Source of the DNA: JAZQLP01 sp045629205
GTDB taxonomy: Bacteria; Bacillota; Clostridia; Oscillospirales; UBA644
DNA: 6,465 nucleotides
Assembly (NCBI GenBank): GCA_045629205.1
Contig: JAZQQT010000088.1
Location: forward strand, 1 to 6,465
Direction: 5' to 3'
In this document: positions 1 through 6,268 of the stretch, piece by piece
Layout: every line of letters begins with the position of its first letter
How positions within the stretch are numbered: position 1 is the stretch's first letter
Program-made: the position numbers and the translations under genes
The notes under the pieces: generated by a model
Told to the model about the DNA's origin: nothing
What the model saw: only the letters and a program-made list of their open reading frames with translations
Database searches by the model: none

Positions 1-31
1 AGTATAAATGACGTGGAAATGCAAGAGATGA

Positions 32-132
32 TTGCGGCGGAGCCGCAAAGAGAGGCGTTCGCGAAGCGAACGGAGCCTACGGCACAAGTGCTGTTTTTGC
101 GACTTTGTCGCAAAACATCACTTGCTCCGCAA
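32..132. repeat. Cluster of palindromes with 3-nt loops
   Basis: The 161 bases beyond the permease stop hold no gene but four perfect hairpins, each with a 3-nt loop: TTGCGGC/GCCGCAA around GGA (32-48), CGTTCGC/GCGAACG around GAA (56-72), TTTTGCGAC/GTCGCAAAA around TTT (95-115) and TTGC/GCAA around TCC (122-132). None is followed by a T run on the minus strand, so they do not look like a standard terminator for the operon, though they could stabilise its 3' end. They resemble dispersed REP-like palindromic repeats. Confidence 0.6.
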
Positions 133-161
133 CGCTTCGCAAACATCCGGACTTTACGGCT

Positions 162-1766
162 TCAGTTGATCAATTCTTCGTATATCTTTGTGCCTTTGGT
201 GAAGGTCAGGCGGCAGAGGAAAACGGTTGCTGCGGCGATTATCACGGTGAAAATCCAGCATACGACCGTGGTATTGAAAAAACCTGCGAAGACCGACATC
301 ATTATGAACGGAATGATAAGCGTTGCGATGCTTCCGAACATGGTGATGAGAACGGATACGCTGCTCTTGACCGCCTGCGTTTCGTTTATCCATGTGAAAT
401 ACGGGTGGCGGAGGTTGGTATAAAGACCGAAAATTCCGACAAACAGGGTGAAAACAGCAGGCATGATTATCGAAAGAATCACCATCCCGGGTCCGAAGCC
501 GAGGGCTATCGAAACGGAAACGCCGAGCAGAAGAACCGGCGGCAGCGCTATGACATAATGGACCGCAAGCTTTGAGGTGAGAATGTCTGCCGTGGAAACG
601 GGCAGCGAACGGTTTATCCAGAGGGTGCGCCCTTCAAGGGATATCGAAGGCGCGGTGACGGTAATCATTCCCGAAACCATACATAACACAAGAGGAAGCA
701 TACCGAATGCCGATGACAGGGCTTCGGAGGGAAGACCGGAGAACATAAGCCGCAGATCTGCCGATTTTACGAGAAGGACTATCGCTCCGATTGGTGCGAC
801 TATCGCTCCGAGACCGGCGTTAAGCAGATATGCCGGACAGCCGAAGAAATAGGCGATGTCACGTTTGAAAAGCGCTGCTTTGGGAGATTTTATCTTTGCT
901 TTTTTCTCGACGTAGACGGCTTTTTTGCCGTTTGATCTGTCGGTCGCCGTTTTTATGAAGGTCGCCGTGAGAATTTCGCAGACGGCAACGAACAGTGCGA
1001 CGGTTACCGCCGTGACGATAAGCGCGGTGACGATATTTCCGTCGGATACGGTTTTTCCGAGATTGTAAAGCACCGAAACGGAACCGAGTTTTTCGGCGTA
1101 TTCTCCGGCGTTTTCAACCGCATTTTCGAGCAGAGAATTGAACCGTGTGTAAACGAACATGTATCCCGCCGCAAAGATAAGCGTAAACACCGTGGTGGCA
1201 AGACTTTTGCGCCTGATATGAGCGGTGGCGAGGCTTATCAGCCAGCCGATAAACGCCGAAAGCGCCAGAACGACAAGCGGCAGAGAGATAATTATTATAA
1301 GAATGAAGGATGCGATCTGTGTGAAGCCCATGCCGATTCTGTGCCACCATACGGCAAGCGCGGGGACGGCGCAGAGAAGATCGAGCAGAAACGCGATTAC
1401 CCAGAGCATGAACATACGGCTGATGAGGATGTGGCGGGGTTTTATGGGCATCGACAGCAGAAGATCGTTGTCGCGGGCATCGAAAAGCTGAGCCTTGGCC
1501 GTGAATACGCTTCCGATGAACATAAGAATAAACGCGAGAACGGAAATGATTGTGAAATACATCCAGTCGAAGCCGAACATGTGAAAGGCTTCCGACACGG
1601 TGTCGCAGATATGCCAGAAGAGAAAAGCGAGAGAGCCGATGGCGAATATCATGAGCGCGGCAAAAGCATACAGTTTGCTCTTTGACTGCGCCGTTTTTGT
1701 TCTTGTCGAACCGGTCAGCCAGCTTTTGAGAGCTTCGAGCCGCACGCGGAAAAGAGCTTTAAGCAT
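162..1766 (-). CDS. ABC-2 type transporter permease, about 12 TM segments
   Basis: This 534-residue protein is very hydrophobic, with about twelve predicted membrane segments judged by eye (near residues 33-53, 70-90, 116-140, 149-177, 190-207, 245-268, 313-335, 350-370, 400-425, 428-448, 468-492 and 497-518). A basic loop at about 270-300 separates the two halves. Each half has a similar cytosolic motif, DNDLLLSMPIKPRHILISRM and EGRTLWINRSLPVSTADIL, so the protein looks like an internal duplication of a six-TM unit. It is the membrane partner of the ATPase encoded just upstream: the start codon lies in an 8-nt overlap (ATGCTTAA) and GGAGG sits about 8 nt before the ATG, which fixes the start and implies translational coupling. 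By family it should move a substrate across the cytoplasmic membrane, probably outward; substrate unknown. It is the last gene of the operon and looks intact. Family call is solid, physiological role open. Confidence 0.88.
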   Translation of the reverse strand: MLKALFRVRLEALKSWLTGSTRTKTAQSKSKLYAFAALMIFAIGSLAFLFWHICDTVSEAFHMFGFDWMYFTIISVLAFILMFIGSVFTAKAQLFDARDNDLLLSMPIKPRHILISRMFMLWVIAFLLDLLCAVPALAVWWHRIGMGFTQIASFILIIIISLPLVVLALSAFIGWLISLATAHIRRKSLATTVFTLIFAAGYMFVYTRFNSLLENAVENAGEYAEKLGSVSVLYNLGKTVSDGNIVTALIVTAVTVALFVAVCEILTATFIKTATDRSNGKKAVYVEKKAKIKSPKAALFKRDIAYFFGCPAYLLNAGLGAIVAPIGAIVLLVKSADLRLMFSGLPSEALSSAFGMLPLVLCMVSGMITVTAPSISLEGRTLWINRSLPVSTADILTSKLAVHYVIALPPVLLLGVSVSIALGFGPGMVILSIIMPAVFTLFVGIFGLYTNLRHPYFTWINETQAVKSSVSVLITMFGSIATLIIPFIMMSVFAGFFNTTVVCWIFTVIIAAATVFLCRLTFTKGTKIYEELIN

Positions 1767-2472
1767 TTGTGTCCTCCAGTTCGAGGAACACGTCTTCGAG
1801 CGACGAGTTGCCCTTTACCTCTTCCATACTGCCCGAGGCGATGAGCCTGCCGCCTTTTATGATTGCGATTTTGTCGCAGAGCTTTTCGGCAACCTCAAGA
1901 ACGTGGGTGGAGAAGAATATGGCGCCGCCGTTGTCGCAGTGCTCACGCATGATCTCTTTGAGACTGTGGCTTGCCTTCGGGTCGAGACCGACAAAGGGCT
2001 CGTCCATTATTATCAGCTTGGGCTTGTGAATGAGAGCGGCGATTATCGCGAGCTTCTGCTTCATGCCGTGCGAATACGCCGAAATCGGCTGCGCAAGATC
2101 TTTTGTCAGCCCGAAAACGTCGGCGTATTTTTTTATTCCGTCGGCGCGCTCATCGGCGCTTATACCGTATATATCGGCTATAAAGTTAAGATATTTGATA
2201 CCGCTGAGAAAATCGTATAAATCGGGATTGTCGGGTATATACGCGGTTTTCCGTTTGCAGGCGATGGGGTCGGAGACGATGTTTGTGCCGTCTATGGTTA
2301 TTTCGCCCTCATCGAAGGAGAGAATGCCGCAGCATGCCTTGATTGTTGTGGTCTTGCCGGCTCCGTTATGGCCGATAAAGCCGTATATCTCGCCGGGAGC
2401 GATATGAAGCGTGAGGTCATCCACGGCCTTTACGTTGCCGTAGGTTTTTGTGAAATTCGTGATTTTTAACAT
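1759..2472 (-). CDS. ABC transporter ATP-binding protein
   Basis: This 237-residue nucleotide-binding subunit powers the permease encoded immediately downstream. Numbered from the chosen start it has Walker A GHNGAGKTT (34-42), a signature in the variant form YSHGMKQKL (133-141), Walker B KLIIMDEP (152-159) with catalytic Glu158, D-loop GLDP (162-165) and the switch His190 in STHVLE. The Q-loop is unusual: it reads AYIPDNPDLY (77-86), with Asp81 where Gln is normal. The start is the ATG at 2470-2472, because TAAGGT lies 7 nt upstream and the protein then begins MLKITNFTKTYG as family members do. A TTG 11 codons further upstream would overlap the preceding gene and lacks a comparable ribosome site. 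The gene follows the RHH gene by 19 nt and overlaps the permease by 8 nt. Its motifs place it with ATPases of ABC-2 exporters; substrate not inferable. Confidence 0.93.
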   Translation of the reverse strand: MLKITNFTKTYGNVKAVDDLTLHIAPGEIYGFIGHNGAGKTTTIKACCGILSFDEGEITIDGTNIVSDPIACKRKTAYIPDNPDLYDFLSGIKYLNFIADIYGISADERADGIKKYADVFGLTKDLAQPISAYSHGMKQKLAIIAALIHKPKLIIMDEPFVGLDPKASHSLKEIMREHCDNGGAIFFSTHVLEVAEKLCDKIAIIKGGRLIASGSMEEVKGNSSLEDVFLELEDTNA

Positions 2473-2479
2473 TTGTTTT

Positions 2480-2485
2480 ACCTTA
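2480..2485 (-). promoter_or_regulatory. Ribosome binding site deciding the ATPase start
   Basis: TAAGGT on the minus strand, 7 nt before the ATG at 2472. It supports that ATG over the in-frame TTG at 2503-2505. Confidence 0.6.
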
Positions 2486-2491
2486 TTTACA

Positions 2492-2689
2492 TTATTTGAT
2501 ATCAAGTTCTATCGGTTCATCTATCGTGTCGGATACGTATTTACCGTTTTTTCTGCGCTGTTTAACACATTCCGTAAGGAGATACTCTATCTGCCCGTTT
2601 ACGGAACGGAAATCGTCTTCCGCCCAGGAGCAGAGAGCGTCGTAAAGCTTTTCGTTAAGGCGCAGCGGTATCTGCTTTTTCTCTGACAT
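2492..2689 (-). CDS. Arc-like ribbon-helix-helix DNA-binding protein
   Basis: This 65-residue protein fits the Arc/MetJ/CopG fold: a short basic beta strand (KKQIPLRL, residues 4-11), a first helix (about 12-26), a turn at RSVNG (28-32) and a second helix (about 31-47), then an acidic tail (SDTIDEPIELDI). Such proteins are dimers that insert paired beta strands into the major groove, usually at short palindromes, and commonly repress their own operon. The ATG at 2689 is preceded by GAGGGG, which overlaps the TGA stop of the SPFH gene (gap of 10 nt), so the two are probably translationally coupled. From memory, Arc-like proteins with a closely similar RSVNGQIEYLL helix occur beside SPFH genes in other bacteria; this was not checked. 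Repeated TGATATCA boxes at the operon promoter are its likely targets (inference). Confidence 0.78.
   Translation of the reverse strand: MSEKKQIPLRLNEKLYDALCSWAEDDFRSVNGQIEYLLTECVKQRRKNGKYVSDTIDEPIELDIK
2497..2504. promoter_or_regulatory. Third TGATATCA box inside the operon
   Basis: The same 8-bp palindrome, here within TTGATATCAA (2496-2505), lies in the last codons of the RHH gene just before the ATPase ribosome site. It may be chance or an internal regulatory site. Confidence 0.25.
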
Positions 2690-2699
2690 TATAAGCCCC

Positions 2700-3728
2700 T
2701 CAGTAAAGAGAACCGGAGTTTACGATAGGCTGGGCGTCGCGGTTGCCGCAGAGAACAACGAGAAGATTTGAGACCATGGCTGCCTTGCGCTCTTCGTCGA
2801 GCTCTACCATACCGCCGTTTTTGAGACGGTCGAGAGCCATTTCGACCATTCCGACAGCTCCGTCGACTATCATCTTGCGGGCATCGATGATCGCGCTTGC
2901 CTGCTGGCGCTGAAGCATCACGGCGGCGATTTCGGGAGCGTAGGCAAGATAGGTGATGCGGGCTTCGATGATCTCTATGCCGGCGTCGGATACTTTTTGC
3001 TGGATTTCGTCGCGGATACGGCGGGCAACCGTTTCGCTTGAACCGCGGAGACTGCCCTCGTCGGCGATTCCGTCACCGGTGGTGTCTACGTTGGGCGCGA
3101 CGTCGTAGGGATATACGCGGACGATGTTGCGGACTGCACTGTCGCACTGGAGGGAGAGATATTCCTTATAGTTATCGACATTGAAGACCGCTTTTGCGGT
3201 ATCTACAACCCGCCACATGACGGCGATACCTATTTCGACGGGATTACCGAGACAGTCGTTTATCTTCTGTCGTGAATTTGAAAGGGTCATTATTTTGAGA
3301 GAGAGCTTTTTGCTGACGATCTCGGTTGCGGCAACTCCCGTGTTGGCGCTTACGATTGCCGCGAGGGGCGCCGAAGACTGACTGTCTACATCGCCGCTCT
3401 GACTGAGCTTTGTTTTGGCGGCAGGGTTAACGCCGACGCAGAAGGGATTGACACAGTAAAATCCCTCGCCTTTGAGGGTGCCGACATACTTGCCGAAAAG
3501 GGTGAGAACAAGGGCTTCCTGCGGCTTTAATATTTTAAGACCGAGAAAAGGGAGCCAACCGATAAACAGCCAGACACCGCCGACGGCAAGAATGATCGTA
3601 TATAGAATGCCGCTTCCGATATTTACCGAACCGATTATGACGAGAACCGCAGCGATAATATACAGAGCGCTGTATAAAAACAGCATGGCAAAGCCGTTTT
3701 TCTTGTTGTTGAGGACTTTTTCTTCCAT
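2700..3728 (-). CDS. SPFH/band 7 domain membrane protein
   Basis: This 342-residue protein has two N-terminal hydrophobic segments (about 13-34 and 40-64) followed by an SPFH/band 7 region that begins at KPQEALVLTLFGKYVGTLKG (68-87) and includes NPVEIGIAVMWRVVDTAKAVF (162-182) and an amphipathic, Ala/Glu/Arg-rich helical part at about 232-300. Family members (stomatin, prohibitin, flotillin, HflK/C) oligomerise on the membrane and act as scaffolds for proteases, transporters or microdomains; which of these applies here is unknown. The ATG at 3728 has AGGAGA about 7 nt upstream. It is the first gene of the operon, driven by the promoter at 3767-3795. An odd feature is DTTGDGIADEGSL (215-227), which resembles a calcium-binding DxDxDG loop inside the domain. 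The conserved-looking C-terminus (LLVVLCGNRDAQPIVNSGSLY, 322-342) argues that it is complete. Confidence 0.88.
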   Translation of the reverse strand: MEEKVLNNKKNGFAMLFLYSALYIIAAVLVIIGSVNIGSGILYTIILAVGGVWLFIGWLPFLGLKILKPQEALVLTLFGKYVGTLKGEGFYCVNPFCVGVNPAAKTKLSQSGDVDSQSSAPLAAIVSANTGVAATEIVSKKLSLKIMTLSNSRQKINDCLGNPVEIGIAVMWRVVDTAKAVFNVDNYKEYLSLQCDSAVRNIVRVYPYDVAPNVDTTGDGIADEGSLRGSSETVARRIRDEIQQKVSDAGIEIIEARITYLAYAPEIAAVMLQRQQASAIIDARKMIVDGAVGMVEMALDRLKNGGMVELDEERKAAMVSNLLVVLCGNRDAQPIVNSGSLY

Positions 3729-3756
3729 AATAATCTCCTATGCACGATTTTTTTTT

Positions 3757-3775
3757 TGATATCATAATGATATCA
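3757..3775. promoter_or_regulatory. Candidate operator: two TGATATCA boxes
   Basis: TGATATCA occurs at 3757-3764 and 3768-3775. Each box is a perfect 8-bp palindrome and their centres are 11 bp apart, about one helical turn. Together they also form a larger inverted repeat (GATATCAT, one base, ATGATATC, 3758-3774). One box covers the -10 and the other the expected start point, so a bound protein would block transcription. Tandem 8-bp palindromes are a known way ribbon-helix-helix dimers (such as MetJ) bind, which points to the RHH protein of this operon; that link is inference. Confidence 0.6.
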
Positions 3776-3795
3776 CTTTGGATGCAAAACGTCAA
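3767..3795 (-). promoter_or_regulatory. Promoter of the SPFH-RHH-ABC operon
   Basis: Read on the minus strand: -35 TTGACG (3795-3790), a 17-nt spacer and -10 TATCAT (3772-3767). This is close to the housekeeping sigma consensus with ideal spacing. The predicted start point is near 3760, about 30 nt before the SPFH start codon, leaving a short leader with an A10 tract and the AGGAGA ribosome site. Confidence 0.75.
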
Positions 3796-3867
3796 GAGGT
3801 TTTAAAAAAATTCATAATTTTATCTGCGGCATCCGATAACGTTTAATTTATAAATACATACATATAT

Positions 3868-3875
3868 AAGGAGGG
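3868..3875 (+). promoter_or_regulatory. Strong ribosome binding site before a TTG start
   Basis: AAGGAGGG with 8 nt to the TTG at 3884. No ATG or GTG is placed better, so this site fixes a TTG start for the small phage-type gene. Confidence 0.7.
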
Positions 3876-3883
3876 AAGCATAT

Positions 3884-4213
3884 TTGCTTGGTGGTTTTCT
3901 TTCTTCCGTCGCCGAGAGGCTGAGAACAGCCCTGCCGACGGAATCTTTTTATACGGGATTGCTCGAAAGAGGATATGAGGGTATCGCCGTCTGCGTTGAA
4001 GGGACAGATGCCGCGCAGTGTCTGTCGGGATGCGTTTACGACGTGACGCTCTCACTTTCGGCAAGAGCGGTCGAGGAGACGGAGACGGAGTATTTATCGA
4101 CGGTTCACAGGCTGATCGCCGCCGCTTCGGTCCTCGGCTGTCCCGACACGCATCCGAAAAACACGGCTCCCGGAACGCTGACGTGCCTTGTGACCGTGAG
4201 AACCGGAGAATGA
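3884..4213 (+). CDS. Small hypothetical phage-type protein (109 aa)
   Basis: This 109-residue protein starts at TTG, supported by AAGGAGGG 8 nt upstream, and ends 14 nt before the portal gene. I do not recognise it firmly. It has an N-terminal helix-like stretch (LSSVAERLRTALP, 6-18), then alternating beta-like stretches (SFYTGLL, GIAVCVEG, CVYDVTLSLSAR) and a helix around EYLSTVHRLIAAASVLG (68-84), with no signal peptide or membrane segment. That outline (helix, strands, helix, strand) resembles phage tail-terminator or head-tail joining proteins, but such genes normally lie downstream of portal and capsid genes, so this is only a guess. The strong ribosome site, lack of stops and tight spacing to the portal gene say it is a real gene, cotranscribed with it. 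I found no convincing promoter between 3796 and 3867. Confidence 0.65.
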   Translation: MLGGFLSSVAERLRTALPTESFYTGLLERGYEGIAVCVEGTDAAQCLSGCVYDVTLSLSARAVEETETEYLSTVHRLIAAASVLGCPDTHPKNTAPGTLTCLVTVRTGE

Positions 4214-4215
4214 GG

Positions 4216-4223
4216 AAGGTGAT
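4216..4223 (+). promoter_or_regulatory. Ribosome binding site before the portal GTG start
   Basis: AAGGTGAT matches the anti-Shine-Dalgarno sequence well and ends 4 nt before the GTG at 4228. It overlaps the end region of the upstream gene's stop context, suggesting coupled translation. Confidence 0.65.
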
Positions 4224-4227
4224 ATAA

Positions 4228-5589
4228 GTGAACAGACAGTTTATATATTCCGTTCTTGCCCGCGATTACGGGACGGAGGAGGCTTCGGGTGAGTTTACTG
4301 CCGCGCTCGACCGCTGGGCGGAGTGGTATCGGGGAGAAGTGCCGGATTTCCACAATATCTGCGTGAACAACGGCATCACATCCGTTTCCCGCCCTCTTTA
4401 CCGCCTTAATATGGCAAAAAAAGTCTGCGAGGAATGGGCAGACCTGCTTGTTAACGAAAAAAACGAAGTGTCGCTCGATGACGCGGCATCCGAAAAAACA
4501 CTGCTTGCGGTGTTTGAAAAAACCGATTTTTACAGACGTATCAACGTTCTGACCGAGAAGACCTTCGCTCTCGGCACCGGAGCCGTAACTGTCCGGCTTG
4601 ACGGCGTTAAGACCGACCGTGACGGCAGGATAATTCCTTATGACAAGACGGATATCTCGCTGAATTTTCACGACGCATACGGGATTTTCCCGATTTCGTG
4701 GAGGGGAGACCGCATAACGGAGTGCTGCTTCGCTTTTGAGGAAACGGACGGCAGAGGAAAACACGTTTTTCTTCAGCTTCACCTGCTTGAAAAGGGTGAA
4801 TACGTTATAAAGGGAAGATACTTTACATTGATTGACGGCGTATGGACAGAGACATCTCTGCCCGACGGTTACGCCCCGATGATACGGACGGGATCGGATA
4901 AACCGCTGTTTTCGATTTTCCGTCCCGGCACGGCAAACAATCTCTTTCCCGAAAGTCCCTGCGGTCTCTCGGTATATGCGGGAGCGACCGACTTGCTTAA
5001 AGGCATAGATTTGTGCTACGACAGTCTTAATATGGAATTCGGGCTGGGCAGAAAGATGGTTTTTCTGCGTAAGGATCTTCTCGGAAAGGACAGCCTCGGC
5101 AACGTTCTGCCGCCGAAAGACATAAAACGGCAGCTTTTCGTTTATGTTGGCGACAGCGCGATAGACGGCGACATGATGCCGAAGGAATTCAATCCCGTTC
5201 TGCGCGTGAGCGAGCATACGGAAGCGCTTGACCGACAGCTTGACGGTCTTGCGGTCAAATGCGGCTTATCCGCCGGAAGATTTTCGTTTAACGTAAAAAC
5301 GGGGCTGCCCAGAACCGCGACGGAGGTCATAAGCGAAAATTCCGCCATGTTCCGCACTCTCAAAAAACACGAGAAAGCGTGGGAACGGGGGATAAAGGAC
5401 GTTGTCCGAGGCATACTTACCGCGGCGAAGTTCACGGGGAAAGACGCCGACCCCGACTGCGGAATAAAAATTGACTTTGACGATTCGGTGATAGAGGACA
5501 GAGGCACCGAGACCGACCGCATTATCGCCCTTGTAAAATCCGGAATAATCACGTCCGAAGAGGCGAGAGAAAAACTGAACCGTCAATGA
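4228..5589 (+). CDS. Phage portal protein, SPP1/A118-like
   Basis: This 453-residue protein resembles portal proteins of SPP1/A118-type tailed phages. The portal is a dodecameric ring at one capsid vertex through which the terminase pumps DNA and to which the tail attaches. Supporting motifs are the N-terminal NMAKKVCEEWADLLVNE (61-77), an early GTGAV turn (116-120), the central ESPCGLSVYAGATDLL (242-257) running into a helix with DSLNMEFGLGRK (265-276), and the hallmark helix TATEVISENSAMFRTLKKHE (363-382). It starts at GTG with AAGGTGAT 4 nt upstream, and the frame is uninterrupted. The C-terminus ends at SGIITSEEAREKLNRQ; A118-type portals, as I recall them, continue somewhat further, so the tail may be trimmed where AT-rich DNA begins. 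No terminase lies upstream, and no protease or capsid gene downstream, so it is probably part of a prophage remnant. Confidence 0.85.
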   Translation: MNRQFIYSVLARDYGTEEASGEFTAALDRWAEWYRGEVPDFHNICVNNGITSVSRPLYRLNMAKKVCEEWADLLVNEKNEVSLDDAASEKTLLAVFEKTDFYRRINVLTEKTFALGTGAVTVRLDGVKTDRDGRIIPYDKTDISLNFHDAYGIFPISWRGDRITECCFAFEETDGRGKHVFLQLHLLEKGEYVIKGRYFTLIDGVWTETSLPDGYAPMIRTGSDKPLFSIFRPGTANNLFPESPCGLSVYAGATDLLKGIDLCYDSLNMEFGLGRKMVFLRKDLLGKDSLGNVLPPKDIKRQLFVYVGDSAIDGDMMPKEFNPVLRVSEHTEALDRQLDGLAVKCGLSAGRFSFNVKTGLPRTATEVISENSAMFRTLKKHEKAWERGIKDVVRGILTAAKFTGKDADPDCGIKIDFDDSVIEDRGTETDRIIALVKSGIITSEEAREKLNRQ

Positions 5590-5620
5590 CTTGAAACCTG
5601 CCCGTCTTTGTGATAGAGAA

Positions 5621-6139
5621 ATGCTTGTTGAGATAGTTCCCGAAGAATACATATATTATTATAATGTGCATGAAGATAACGGAATTCTTATAGACGGATA
5701 TGCCGACTGTATATGTCGGATTACAAAAATAAGTGAAAAGTTCAATACGGAATACAGCGATACGGAATATGAGGTAGGCGATACAATAAATATTCGTCAA
5801 GGAATATATTTGGATCCGATTGCTGATGATACGTTTTTGAAAATGATGAAAAACATCGGAGCATGTAAAAACAATAAAGGTATTGTAGGCGTATATAAAG
5901 CCAATAACAAATTGATTAACGAAAATGATTACCGTTTGATAGTTAGAGGTGGGACAATCGTCCTAACAGAAGATAAATCTTATTCTGCAATGATTGGAAT
6001 TAACAACAATATTCCATATTTAATGGGAGTCTACCCTAAAACAGATGACGGACTTCAGAATATTCCGGAGGATTTATTGCCGGAAATATCACATTTCAAA
6101 GAATTTTTGCTTGAAAATGATAAGGATATGTTGGAATAG
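5621..6139 (+). CDS. Hypothetical protein, AT-rich gene
   Basis: The gene encodes 172 residues from the ATG at 5621. A TTG at 5591 would add ten residues (MKPARLCDRE); neither start has a good ribosome site, and I prefer the ATG. I do not recognise the family. The protein is acidic and probably soluble, with no signal peptide or membrane segment. It has many predicted beta stretches (ILIDGYADCICRIT, NDYRLIVRGGTIVL, SAMIGINNNIPYLMGV) and a Glu/Asp-rich helical end (ISHFKEFLLENDKDMLE). Its base composition is sharply different: bases 5641-5700 are about 28% GC against about 58% for 5221-5280 in the portal gene. It sits 31 nt after the portal stop on the same strand, but the composition suggests a separate, recently acquired insert. 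A phage moron or an immunity-type protein are possible but unsupported guesses. Confidence 0.65.
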   Translation: MLVEIVPEEYIYYYNVHEDNGILIDGYADCICRITKISEKFNTEYSDTEYEVGDTINIRQGIYLDPIADDTFLKMMKNIGACKNNKGIVGVYKANNKLINENDYRLIVRGGTIVLTEDKSYSAMIGINNNIPYLMGVYPKTDDGLQNIPEDLLPEISHFKEFLLENDKDMLE

Positions 6140-6148
6140 AAAATTCGG

Positions 6149-6181
6149 GTGATGTTTTGCGGCGGCGCCGCAAAAGTGATG
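6149..6181. repeat. Palindrome flanked by GTGATG direct repeats
   Basis: TTTTGCGGC and GCCGCAAAA form a 9-bp stem around a GGC loop (6155-6175), flanked on each side by GTGATG (6149-6154 and 6176-6181). The stem and left flank match the minus-strand copy near 95-120 (GTGATGTTTTGCG), with one base pair swapped in a compensatory way. It starts ten bases after the AT-rich gene's stop codon and could also act as a weak terminator, but no T run follows. Confidence 0.6.
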
Positions 6182-6268
6182 ATGAATAATTGCAAATGCA
6201 TTCTCTCTCGGTTCGGATACTGCGACCGCAATAGCCGCTATGTTTGAATAATCGGGCGCAGATATTTC

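Noticed and set aside
32..132. CRISPR array
   Set aside because: The palindromes differ in sequence and spacing; there are no identical repeats with regular spacers.
1..161. Rho-independent terminator for the minus-strand operon
   Set aside because: Strong hairpins exist but none is followed by a T run on the minus strand, so they are recorded as repeats.
13..575. Plus-strand open frames over the permease 3' end
   Set aside because: They are antisense to a convincing membrane permease, lack ribosome sites and have low-complexity, charged translations.
3741..3760. T10 run as a plus-strand terminator
   Set aside because: No hairpin precedes it and no plus-strand gene ends there.
3796..3867. 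Promoter for the phage-type pair, with TATAAA at 3849-3854 as a -10
   Set aside because: No acceptable -35 lies 16-18 bp upstream (GCGGCA at the 17-bp position), so it is too weak to list.
4105..5217. Long minus-strand open frame opposite the portal gene
   Set aside because: The 370-residue translation has no recognisable domain, and the opposite strand encodes a clear portal protein with good ribosome sites; this is a codon-bias shadow.
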